Below, piece by piece: positions 50,537-61,288 of a stretch of DNA of 64,000 nucleotides; within the stretch, counting starts at the first letter, position 1; each line of letters opens with the position of its first letter. This DNA is from Hanleya hanleyi (lineage: Eukaryota > Mollusca > Polyplacophora > Lepidopleurida > Hanleyidae), in NCBI GenBank assembly GCA_036873755.1, contig JAVTVY010020567.1:1-64000 (forward strand), read 5' to 3'. Both the position numbers and the translations under genes were made by a program. The notes under the pieces are model-generated. The model worked only from the letters and a program-made list of their open reading frames with translations. It searched no databases and was not told where the DNA came from.

Positions 50537-52133
50537 GGGGGGCATAATTAAGGGGGGTATGCCCCCGGACCCCCATATTGCTATGATGGTATTTGGGAAC
50601 TTGCCACTACCAGGTCACTGAGGAAGTTAGTACAAGTTTGGCAATTCCTGAAAATGAGTATACTTCTTGTTTTTATGATCGGAAATAGACAACATATCCA
50701 TTAACAGGTTTTGTTGAATGTCTTTTTTTCAGGCTATTTTGCTGGGTGGTGATGGCGGTGAATGAAACTGGTTTGATTTAGTATTCAGTTTATGGCCACA
50801 CTAGGGTTTATAAAACTTGACAAGTCAACTCATAAATGTCTGCTTACAAGTGATAAATGACATGGAAGTCTACAGTGTCATGGTCTGTAAAAAGGCAGCA
50901 CTTTTTTGTTGGAGTACATGTACCTGATGTATTTAACATGTCTAATTTGCCATAATTTAACTGTTCAAATAAACTGCACCATCCAAGCACTGTTCTATCA
51001 AAACAATCACACTCTTACAAGATACCATGTACTAGTAAAATTTGTTGCCCATAAATGTTGACAGTAAAAGCAGTAAAAAATTTGTTTGTCAATTTAGATG
51101 CCCCACCCCTCCAGGATATGGTATCAGTTTCTCTGTTCCAGCACATGGGCTTGCAGAGTGGGTGCCAGTTAACCATACCGACTAAATGTTGAGATGCCAC
51201 CTCGTCGGTTGATATGGAAAGAATTGGTCTGATGAACTAGCAGCCTATGACAAAGTGTGCTGGCACAATTTAAAAATGCTTTCATAATTAGCTGTGTAGT
51301 ACAATGGTTTGAAAAAAAAAAACATTAACCACTGACCTCAATTACTATATTTAGTAAGTTACATATTACAGTACCAACAAAATAAATCAGCTTAGCCTTG
51401 TTTCAGTGCACATACTTTGTGCATAATACCTTGTGCCAATAAAAAATGTAATCTGCCAGCTCCACATTCCTGGTGAGCAGTTGATGCTTCAATGCCATTA
51501 AGCGATATTATAGCCAATGCAAGCCTTCAAGTAGAATGTCTTTTGATACATGTAGATGTCAATGTGTCCGTGGCCATATTCAGATTTTGAACTTGAACCC
51601 AATCTGCCAACTAACAAAGGAAATTCTCCAATGGAGAGCCTCTCCACTCCCCCCAGACACGACACTGAAATATCTCCACTCAAATTCCCATAGCTGACTT
51701 CCTAGCCCACAAACAATAGGAATGACACATGGCAAATTCCCTTATTGATCCCAGACCGACACCGTCACACACCCGTTACAATTTTCGTAAATTCTCCAGA
51801 AAAAAACCCCCAGATTCAGAAACTATTCACAAATTTTTTTTTAAACCATTCACAAAATACCGACACATGGGATGGTTACATGTATGTTTACCCGATCATA
51901 TTTTTATCTCCACAAAACTGAAATTCATTGCATAATAATTTGTATCACATGTGGTCTTATAATTTGACAATTCTAAATGTGACAAATTTTCCAATCTGCA
52001 TGTTAAAGTATTTCATGAAACTGATATATATATTATCTGGTGGCAAATGTAATACATGTATAATATAGTAGTGAACAATGTGTGTAAGTACTGCAGAACG
52101 GTATTGTACAACAATGGTGCCTACATCTTCACT
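50537..52133. other. Intron DNA, nothing recognised
   Basis: AT-rich, no exon or element ends seen. Confidence 0.4.
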
Positions 52134-52136
52134 TTA

Positions 52137-52532
52137 AGCCCGGCGCACACGAGAGCTATCAGCTGAGCTTACTGGCCTCAATTGCCTGTCAGCTCAGGAA
52201 CTAGCTCTCGTGTGCGGGGAGTTTTTGGTGAGTTTTTGACCTCGCGAGGCCGAGAGAAAAATATCAAACTTGTTTGATAATTTCGCCTTGCGAGGCCAAA
52301 TCCTCAGCGTGTGCGGCGAACGTAAGCCAACAGCTCAGCAGTTTTATTTGACCAGCCAATAGAAACGTATCTCGAATTCACGTGATTTTTACGGCAATTC
52401 AAAAATGATCTCGAAGAAGGTGTTCTGCGGGAACCGGTGATCCTTTGCTCACCGTGTGCGCTGAAACCACATGAAAGCAAGCCCCTGAGCTGACAGGCAA
52501 TTAAGGCCGTTAGCTCTCATGTGTGCCGGGCT
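52137..52532. mobile_element. PIF/Harbinger-like MITE
   Basis: The 22-bp ends starting AGCCCGGCGCACACGAG match with 20 identities in inverted orientation. A further inverted match, ATTGCCTGTCAGCTCAGG, lies inside. The flanks are TTA (52134-52136 and 52533-52535), the PIF/Harbinger TWA signature. 396 bp, non-coding. Confidence 0.75.
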
Positions 52533-52535
52533 TTA

Positions 52536-54641
52536 GCAATCCCGGAGCAGACTCTCCATCACTGACAGTCCGCTCCAGTACCTCTTGGTATGATTCCGCT
52601 ATCTTGAAGACGTAGTAACCACTATGGTATCATGTACAATGTACCGACATGGAACTTGCATGCATAGTACCTGAGTGGATGTTTTTTTCTGGAAAAGCCA
52701 TACCTGACGAACTGGATTTTATTTTTACATTTTGTATGACCAATCTGACAGAAATTTGATGGATCCCACTGCTGTACCCAAGACTACTCTCCAGAGGCTG
52801 TTTCTTCACATATCGAAAATCAAGTGTCAAATTTTTTTCTTTCTTTTTTTTTGAACCCAATCGTCAATAATGATAATAGGGTATATACAATGCTATACAA
52901 TGAATTGGAATCTTGAAGATGTAGTCAAACTGTCTATAAGGTGTATGACGAAAGTTTTAATTTTGCTTGTTTTAATTGCAATTTATATGAAAAAGGGTGG
53001 TGTTCACTGTTGAGATGAAGCTACTCAAAAATCATACATCTGTGAAATAAAAGTGATGGGACTCAGGTGTTGCCTTCAGTGCAATCTAATTAAAAATGGT
53101 TACATTGCAACTGTGCAATATTGGGGCTTTCGTTTTCTCTTGTATACATGAATACGCAGGAATTTTTTCTTTGAACTCCATTAGCCAACCTGCTTCAAAT
53201 TCGATAAATTTTGAAAGAGATTTCAGTTTTGCCAATAGTGAAAATATAGAGGAAGCTAATTAACGGTACGATGTATATAATTTTCTCACAAATTGAAGCG
53301 ATTTGCTACGTTTTATGCAATTTACCATGGGTAACCTTTCACATTGTCCCGAGCCTAAAAAAAAAAAAACTAAAAAAAAACAGAATGCACACCAACCGAA
53401 GTTTTCTTCTTTGTTTATCATGTTATACAATTGCGAGTGTAGAAACACACAATATTGGACAGTCAATCACATGTACGGTACTTTGATTCACTACAAACTG
53501 AGATCCTCAAAAACAATATAGTTGCCCACATTGAAATATGGTGCAGGACCACAATATCAGTCTTATGAAAACATTCATGGCAATACAATACAAATTTCAT
53601 TTACACGTACTTTATAAAAAAAAAAAATTAAATTTAAATGTTTGTGGAGCATAGCTCCAGAGCTGCATTTCTATATTAAACAGGAAACGGAAAATTTACA
53701 ATTTAGTAGCAGGCACCCTGCTTTTCTGTATAAAACAGTTATTCATAAGTTATATCAATGATAAAGTACAATACTTTTCAATGATAAAACAACATTTTTG
53801 TTGAATTTTGTAAAGAAATAAGCTGTTCACAAATATATTTATACAGATTTGGTCAATAGATAGTCCACTAAATGCCCATATTGAGAAAGTGTGTTAACAT
53901 CTTGTTATTTGAGTACAAGACTGTCCCTGAGTTGATTAGAACTCTTTTGTGAAAAAGGTAGAAAAGTAACATGTGCTTTTTCCTTTATGAAAAACGGGAA
54001 AGCTTGTCAGATTTACTTTGCTTATTAAAGTATACTTTGATTAAATAAAGGCAGGGAAAGACTGAGAATCTATTCTTGGGAAGTCATGAGGTGAGGCAGG
54101 CATTATATCAAACGCTTTTCGTATTGCACAGCCCAACAACAGTGCTTGATGGTATTACAACAACAACAACAACAACACAGACTGACGAGCTGAGGTGCGC
54201 GAAAAATGACGCTCCTCAAAAGAAAATTAGGAGCGTGATGGAGCGCGACCTCAAAAGGCCAGGCCTGCCGTCATGGCTTTGTTTCACCCTGAGCTCAGTA
54301 AACTTTTATCATTGTTGCTCACACAGACTAATCTGAAGGATGATAACACATCTTTCTTTCTTCTGCTGGGTTATTGCACCAGGCTGACTTAATTGGTTGA
54401 TGTAGGATATTTTATCACCAGTGGGCAATCTGACCTGAATTTGAAGCCTAATGTGGTCTGTGATGAAATGTTTGGATGTGAAATAGGATACACGTTAAAG
54501 GCCACAGTTTACATATATCTATAACAATATACTGAATTGTGTGTATTGAGGCTGGTAAGTTGGTAATAGCAGTGTAGATAAATGCACTAACAAATGATGG
54601 AAAAGTAGCATTTCCTATTTCATAAAACAATTACGGATGGC
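52536..54641. other. Intron DNA, nothing recognised
   Basis: Poly-A runs near 53357 and 53618 and a CAA microsatellite at about 54155-54177 are the only landmarks. Confidence 0.4.
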
Positions 54642-54646
54642 ATATC

Positions 54647-55451
54647 CAGAGTTCGAATTTGGCACCTGTCCGTCAGTCCGAGACTGGTAAAAAATCAAAC
54701 GGACTGGTGTGAGTGACCGAACAACAAGTCCGTCGGACTGGTAACAAAAAAGCCCTCAGTTCATTGTGTAAACTATTTGTCTGGATATCTCCGCACAATT
54801 TGTAAAGAATGAAAAACAAAATGTCTGTTTTCGGTTACCCGATCAAGTTTAAATAAATTGTGGGAGTCTTAAAAAAAATTCCAACAAAATCACGACCACG
54901 ACCGCGTTTTACGACAACAACAACAACCGTAAAGCGGTGCGAACACCGTAAAGTGTGACTGTAATGCAGCATGGCAATGCAGGTTGGCGATCTTTTCAGA
55001 AAATAAAGCTCCCAATTCCAGGTCGGGAATCGAGAAATCAGCACTATAAATACGCTCCAGTCGACCTGATCATGTTTACCAGGACAATTTTAAACATATT
55101 CTCCATCGACTTCGAAAGAAATCTACAGATTTTTTGGCTTGAAATGGCATTTGTTGAAGCAGTGTTTTTCGTGACGACACGTGCAGTCAAAGTCGCCGTC
55201 AAAGTCTAGCCGACGGGGTTTGTCGTCTGTGATTATCTTCACACGCGCGCAACAAATTCAAGAAATGCACAGTTATTAATTTCTTATTTAGTAGCAACCA
55301 CCACAGAGCACAAAATATTCATGATGACAAATGTTCCCACATCATCTTTTATTTAATATTAACGGACTAGTAAAAATATTTGCGGACTGGTTACATTTTT
55401 GGCTCACCAGTCCGGCGGACTGGTTCAAATTTTTCTTAAATTCGAACACTG
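54647..55451. mobile_element. hAT-like non-autonomous element, 5-bp target duplication
   Basis: CAGAGTTCGAATTT and the inverted CAGTGTTCGAATTT (13 of 14) form the ends, flanked by ATATC (54642-54646 and 55452-55456). CGGACTGG/CCAGTCCG is repeated several times at each end. 805 bp, no transposase. Confidence 0.75.
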
Positions 55452-55573
55452 ATATCCCACCAGATTTTGTACAGTGAAACATACAGCCAAGGGTTCCCGG
55501 TGGGCATGACAGTGCACTCGCTGAGCCATCAATAAATAATTAAAAAAATAATTATAAATCAAATTTTTATCAG

Positions 55574-55725
55574 AATTCGGTCAGCTCAGAACTTGCTGGT
55601 AACAATGCCCTAATAATGCACGTTCATGCCAAAAATCAAGGTTCTAATGTCAACGGTTCTCCTTATTTTGCCGACTAAAGGATTCGGATGGACTGACTGA
55701 CTCACTCACTCATTACCGGACTTCG
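55574..55725 (+). repeat. Dispersed repeat, copy 2 (pair at 13636-13790)
   Basis: It shares GTCAGCTCAGAACTTGCTGG and AATGTCAACGGTT in order with copy 1 and carries an extra ACTGACTGACTCACTCACTC stretch. Confidence 0.6.
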
Positions 55726-56918
55726 TAGGAAAAAAATAATGTTTTATTCCATTTTTCACATGATGAAACAATGCCCCAAAATTGATTAGGTTTAGTGACC
55801 TTTCACTTAATAAGAGCTATTATAATTGGGATCATCAGGTATTTGTGGTTCATTTATCTTCTCCATAAACACAATAAACACGTAGACATGTTCAGGAATG
55901 TAGAGCTGTGAATTCATAAACAGTCTGTATTACATGTAAAACAGTCAAGATGTGAAGCTGGCCTGCACAGATCGAAATTCTAACAAAGAATAACAGTCAG
56001 TAGTCGATTTTCAGACATGTCAGTCAGATCATATTTTCAGTGATACATGTACATACTCACAATGTTAACATTGTCAGGTTACATGTTCAATTTGCTTCAT
56101 ATTTATGCAACGTTAATTCAACAATCAACACGAACATTTCCAACTCAACTGTAAATTATAGATAGCTGAGCTCATTGAAAACATTGGGAACCCAATCTTA
56201 GGAACTAATTTTTTTTCACTCATAAAGTTGAGTCATAAATGTTTCAATGCATTTATAAATGTACATGTAGCAGGGCCAAGGAGACCTATGTGACATTACA
56301 CAGATATACAATTTGAATTTCTATTTACAGTTAACAGTACTGCCCAAACTGAACTTTGAACACCCTTTGTTTTCCATAAAGTGATAAAGTTGTAAATTTT
56401 AGAATATTGCTTTCTATAATATTGAGGATCTCCACAAGAGCTTGGTATGGAGATACACAGGGACTACACAGAAGTAGTTGCACTGAATAGGGATCCATGT
56501 GCCTAGAAGTGCTGAGCTGCTAGTTACATGTTCTTTAATACATTTATCTGAGTTTTCTTTTCCTGCTTCATGGTGAGTGTCAGTCGGTATGTCCTGTGCA
56601 TTGCCTACTATGTGATGTCTGAATACAGGTGCTCAGAAACCTGAATAAAACATTTCAGGGCTGTTTGCTAATGGATCAAGAGTAGCATACTGGGAGACTT
56701 AATTCAGTATTTATACCCAATTCTGAAGTGTTCAAATTCAATCTGGTATTTATGCTGCTGCTGGACATGCTGGATGTGGTCAGTATGACCCATAGTTAAA
56801 CTGATTACCCTAGTCATGCATGTAATTTGACTTTCACTGATGTTTGACCCATCATGATGGCAATTTGCAGTCTTGGCCAGAATACATGTAGGAGATTGAT
56901 AACTCCGGCTCCATACGC
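55726..56918. other. Intron DNA, nothing recognised
   Basis: No exon, element end or RNA seen. Confidence 0.4.
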
Positions 56919-57193
56919 GGGCCAATTTTCATGAAAATGTACAAATAACGGTAAAAGACCAATCTAAAATTTAATTTGTGCATTTTGGCTACCGAAATGG
57001 AATTATTCAAGATCTTGTAGGTCACAAAGACCATTTTCCTGTCAACCAAGCTAGAGTCACTGTACTTAACCCCCAAAAATGGCTAGAAAAGTTTTTACCC
57101 ATTCTAGCCCATGTTACTGTTCCGGTGATGATAAAGACATAATGGAAAAGACATATTTGTAACGGTAAAGACATTGAATTCAAGACAATTTTC
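56919..57193 (+). mobile_element. Left part of a second TAACGGTAAAGACA element
   Basis: From GGGCCAATTTTCATGAAAAT onward it follows 34085-34343 closely, including TTAACCCCCxAAAATGGCTAG and TGTAACGGTAAAGACATTG. It then breaks at ATTTTCAGGCC; the homology resumes at about 60995. Confidence 0.75.
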
Positions 57194-57470
57194 AGGCCTT
57201 GTGATTTGTACGGGCCCTGGCGAGGGATTAAAGCACACCTAAAATCATGCGAGGTGTGTGGATAGCACACCTAAAATTTTTTAAGGCGTGTGATATGGTG
57301 TTTGAAACGTTAAGGTGTGAATTGAAATAAATGTGTGGTGGCCGAGAATCCAGCCATCGATGCATTCTCGCAGCAATGTTTCAGGAGAATCCAGGGGGAA
57401 CTAATATTTACTTGTTTACTCCACATTAGCTATGAAAGATATTGAGGTGATAATAAAATCAAGAAACACT
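57194..57470. mobile_element. Possible left end of another hAT-like element
   Basis: At the break in the repeat the sequence starts CAGGCCTTGTGATTTG and carries GCACACCT/AGGTGTG four to five times within 110 bases, the layout of the hAT-like subterminal regions elsewhere in the window. No matching right end was found. Confidence 0.35.
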
Positions 57471-57476
57471 GTTTTA

Positions 57477-59460
57477 TACGGAGCCGTAAAAGGGACATGG
57501 AAATTATTTTTTTCAGCCCCTATTTTTTTTTTTTTTTTTTTTTAAGTCGTTATAACGACATAATATAAATAAAAAAAAATAAAAAAAATTCAGCCCCCAT
57601 TTTTTTTTTTTTTTTTTTATATTATGTCATTATAACGACTTAATTGACCAATGAAATTCGAGCATTAAGTCGTTATAACGACTTATTAAGTCGTTAGAAC
57701 GACTTAATTGACCAATGAAATTGGAGCATTAAGTCGTTATAACGACTTATTAAGTCGTTAGAACGACTTAATTGACCAATGAAATTGGAGCATTAAGTCG
57801 TTAGAACGACTTAATCGACCAATGAAATTGGAGCATTAAGTCGTTAGAACGACTTATTAAGTCGTTAGAACGACTTATTAAGTCGTTAGAACGACTTAAT
57901 TGACCAATGAAATTGGAGCATTAAGTCGTTAGAACGACTTATTAAGTCGTTAGAACGACTTAATTGACCAATGAAATTCCGTCTTACTTCTGCAGCTTTT
58001 ATTTTGTTAACTGACAACTGCCCTCAAAACAGCGTTTAGATATGCAGTATTGAAGTAATAAACTTTGGATAAATTGGAGAGATATGTAGGCTATAGAGGT
58101 GGGAAAAGTTGACGACGTCTGCCGACTAAAAGGCAACCCTATGACTCTATGCCCAAACCTGCCAATTCACATGGCTTCTCTGTGTTGGTCCGATAATATC
58201 GCCAAATTGTTTTGCTCGCCACCCTCCATTACAGATAATTGAGGAGCTTGTAGCGTTGGCTCGGGCGGTATGGCGGCTCACTTCAAAGAATTAAAAATGG
58301 GTCAGACATGCTGATAATTGTATAGGTAGCCGTAGTCCACTCCTAAACAGCCAAGCGAAAAAATGTGAAATGCAGACGGATTTTACTAACACCTATTCAG
58401 GCACGGCGGAGCCGGGGGAGAGGGTGGGATGGGTTGAGGGGCTAAACACTGGATTATAGTTTTGATGATTTTTCGCAGAGAATAACACATGTGATACAAG
58501 TGCTGTAATCCTACTATCATAATGCACCACAACACAGCGTTTGCATGCGTAAATTCGACACTTTCTGGGAGAGCCGTTCATAGATTGAACAAGACTGAAC
58601 GTATAGAGTTTTACATCTAGTTATGAAAAATGGAGAGACCCATGCAATGAAAAACATGAGAGTGGGAACTGAGCTCCGGATCGAGCAACGGTTTAATGTT
58701 CATTCAAAACAAACAGAAAATATACCGTCAAAATGCTCCAAAACAAAATAAATCGAACATAATGTATGTAGATTAACTTTCACTTTTGTTTCGCATAAGC
58801 ACGCATCGATATTGAAAAGTATCAGATCTTATGCCCCCATTTGACATTCTGGTAAAACACATACAAATCAGGACTAACACTTCACACGTGGAGCGCTCGT
58901 AGCCATAATGTTTGCATATTCAACATCGAAATATAGTACGCTCACAAACCACATAAATAGATGTCTGTTTAATATATCAATAGATACTCTGATTACATAA
59001 TCCACATTCGTTTATTTTACATATAATTTCAAGATATTATTTCTACGTGAAATTCCAGGGTTCGCTGATCTCTCTCTCATTTTTTTTACAGGTCTAATGG
59101 GGGGGGGGGACCCCCTGACCCCCACCCCCCGTAGATCTGCCCTTGATAGTGCCTATCTAAACGCTGTTTCACCGGGGAGTTGTCAGCTAACAAAATAAAA
59201 GCGGCAGAAGTAAGACGGAATTTCATTGGTGGATTAAGTCGTTATAACGACTTAATAAGTCGTTCTAACGACTTAATGCTGCAATTTCATTGATCAATTA
59301 AGTCGTTATAACGACATAATAAAAAAAATAAAAAAAATAAAAAATTCAGCCCCTATTTTTTTTTTTTTTTTTTTAAGTCGTTATAACGACTTAAAAAAAA
59401 TAAAAAATAAAAAATAGGGGCTGAAAAAAATAATTTCCATGTCCCTTTTACGGCTCCGTA
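57477..59460. mobile_element. Foldback TIR element made of 20-bp palindromes
   Basis: The outer 50 or so bases (starting TACGGAGCCGTAAAAGGG) are perfectly inverted at the right end. The flanks GTTTTA (57471-57476 and 59461-59466) look like a 6-bp target duplication. The left arm holds about twelve copies of TAAGTCGTTATAACGACTTA or the variant TAAGTCGTTAGAACGACTTA, spaced by GACCAATGAAATTGGAGCA; the right arm has about four. An inner inverted pair, about 57972-58040 and 59155-59228, carries CCGTCTTACTTCTGC. The 1.1-kb centre has no coding. Superfamily unknown. Confidence 0.8.
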
Positions 59461-59588
59461 GTTTTAAGTTTGTTTTTTTTGGTATTTAAAATTCACACAA
59501 TCTGTTAATGAGCTTGAGCCAAAGGCTGAAAACAAGATTGGCAAAATAGAAAAAAACTCTGAAAAACCACAAGTTGTAAAACAAACTG

Positions 59589-60132
59589 ACTAGGACTGGC
59601 ACATGGCAATTTTTACATCGTCATCATCATGATCACTTCAATCATTCAATCTATTCACTTGCCTTCAGTAACAGAAATCTGGAATGTCTGAATCAGTTTC
59701 AATTTTCAAACACTCGCGATGTCCATCGCTGTTTACGTGTCTAACCAAGTTTGGCTTCAGCAGGTATCTAGTTTCGTTTTTGCCGTAACTGACGTCGGCT
59801 AATAGGTTTCCTCGATACACAGTGTTTATTTGATCGTAGTGTTTCTGACACACTTTGCAAAAGGCCTGTACCACCTTATCGCCCGCATCATTAAAATGGA
59901 ATGCAAAGTTATCTTTCAGGCTACGTTCCCACTGACACAGGGCCGTTTTTCTAATTTGTTTCCGCGTTTTAGGCCCTGTGTCGGTAGCCATTTCATCATT
60001 TCGTTTTCAATTGCCAAGCGGAAGTTGGCCCATGACACTTGTTTTAATGACAGCGATTGGCGGACTGCCGTGAACGAGCCAATGAAAACGCTCGAAAGAT
60101 CAGCGAACATACTAGGACTGGCACATGGCAAT
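59589..60132. repeat. 22-bp perfect direct repeat bracketing the zinc-finger ORF
   Basis: The 22 bases starting ACTAGGACTGGCACATG occur at 59589-59610 and 60111-60132, with unrelated sequence on either side. The enclosed 500 bp contains only the zinc-finger ORF, and on the minus strand ends in AAAA. This looks like a target-site duplication. Confidence 0.7.
59665..59991 (-). CDS. Zinc-finger ORF resembling hAT/ZNF862-type N-terminus
   Basis: An ATG at 59989-59991 opens 108 codons. The sequence has FCKVCQKHYDQ (Cys-X2-Cys) and, about 50 residues later, LVRHVNSDGHREC (His-X5-His), a spacing like the zinc fingers at the start of hAT-derived proteins such as ZNF862 or KIAA1586-like. A basic N-terminus (KTRKQIRKTALCQWERS) precedes it. 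The frame ends in TGA directly before AAG|GCAAGT, a possible GC-type donor. No transposase core follows, so it is either a fragment or a small retrocopy. It lies antisense-free in the large CadN intron, between 22-bp direct repeats. Confidence 0.45.
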   Translation of the reverse strand: MATDTGPKTRKQIRKTALCQWERSLKDNFAFHFNDAGDKVVQAFCKVCQKHYDQINTVYRGNLLADVSYGKNETRYLLKPNLVRHVNSDGHRECLKIETDSDIPDFCY

Positions 60133-60414
60133 AGATAGATGATATAGAGTCCAGTTTTCGACAGCAATAACTGTATGCACGTTGACGATCGGCGAACGGG
60201 GCTCAATCGTAAGTTTTCAACTGGTGACGTTTAATTTTACGTTCAATTCTAAGCGAATCCGTTTCGATTCGCGCGAATGCCCTGTCAGGCGAATCTTCAC
60301 GCGAATGGATCGGTAGAAATAATCAAATAGTAGCAACAAATATTTTTTGGGATTTTTTTGTACCGAGTAGGAACGAAATTATCTCCGTTATATTATTGTT
60401 CTCCGGCCGCCGCC

Positions 60415-60621
60415 ATGCTGGCTATCTCACATCTGAGCAGTGACGTTGTATCACCTCGGAGCTCTCTACTTCGTGGAGTTAGAAAGCGTAGAAAGCATGT
60501 AAACATAGCGACATACGAGGAGGATAGACTGACTTCAAGTTCTGACGAAGAGACAAATGAAGGTTTACAGGGTTACCAGTTTGAACCAAAACGCTCCGAT
60601 GTCGACGAAAGTATTGAGTAG
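60415..60621 (+). CDS. Small ORF with strong Kozak start, P2X7-like N-terminal motif (tentative)
   Basis: ATG at 60415 sits in GCCGCCGCCATGC. The 68 residues end at TAG 60619-60621. They include a basic patch (RGVRKRRKH), a Ser/Asp/Glu stretch (SSSDEETNEG) and LQGYQFEPKRS. A Q-Y-x-F-E-P motif after an acidic serine stretch occurs at the start of many invertebrate P2X7-like/ballast-domain proteins, from memory. No downstream domain follows, so it may be a first exon or a relic. It is opposite in strand to CadN. Confidence 0.35.
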   Translation: MLAISHLSSDVVSPRSSLLRGVRKRRKHVNIATYEEDRLTSSSDEETNEGLQGYQFEPKRSDVDESIE

Positions 60622-60994
60622 TTCATGGAACGTTTCAGCTTGGTAAACACTTGCTGGAGACACGCAACACAGTAAAAACACGCTTGAAACAGCCGAGCTC
60701 TCCACCTGTGCCATTACAATTCATGCTACAGCGATGCCACAACAAAGTGATACTGCATCACAGGAAAATATCACGTGCTCCATGATACAAGCGTTTTCAT
60801 TGGCGCAAGGCTACTCAATAAACTGATATGGCCGACTCCAGTCGCTTGTTGCACCAGTCAATAATTCCGGTGTTTGGAATTTTTTTTTTTGGAAGGGAAA
60901 AAATCACAAAAAATATTTGTTGGTGCCAAATGATACTTTTAATATAGTTCTTCCACACAGTGCGTGTGTTGTCGCAGCCTTTACGGTCACTTCA

Positions 60995-61288
60995 ATGCAA
61001 GTCAAGCTGCCTTTTGCTAAACTTTTGCTGTTTTCAAGTTCCAAGAAAATTTATAATCAGAATACATGTCACTCAATTTTCTCAATACCGGTAACTGTTA
61101 GTTGGCAAAGATTTTTTTTTGTCCTTACCGTTATATTTCCGTCTTTACCGTTATGGCATTTTATAACGGTAAAGACAAGTTTGAATAACGGTAAAGACAG
61201 ATTATGTCAGCATGAGGCAGGCTGAACTGGATTAGTGTGTCTTTCATGGTGAATTTTTCTTGGTATACACTTTTATATTTTTTGTGCA
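60995..61288 (+). mobile_element. Right part of the second TAACGGTAAAGACA element
   Basis: It resumes homology at AAGTCAAGCTGCC and follows 34379-34665 through CCGTCTTTACCGTTATGGC, AATAACGGTAAAGACAG and GGCTGAACTGGAT. It stops matching at about 61288, so its right terminus is missing. Confidence 0.7.

Noticed and set aside
57640..57985. Repeat-spacer pattern that looks like a CRISPR array
   Set aside because: Spacers are copies of one sequence rather than unique, the units are palindromes, and the block is mirrored at 59.2-59.4 kb as the arms of a foldback element in eukaryotic DNA.
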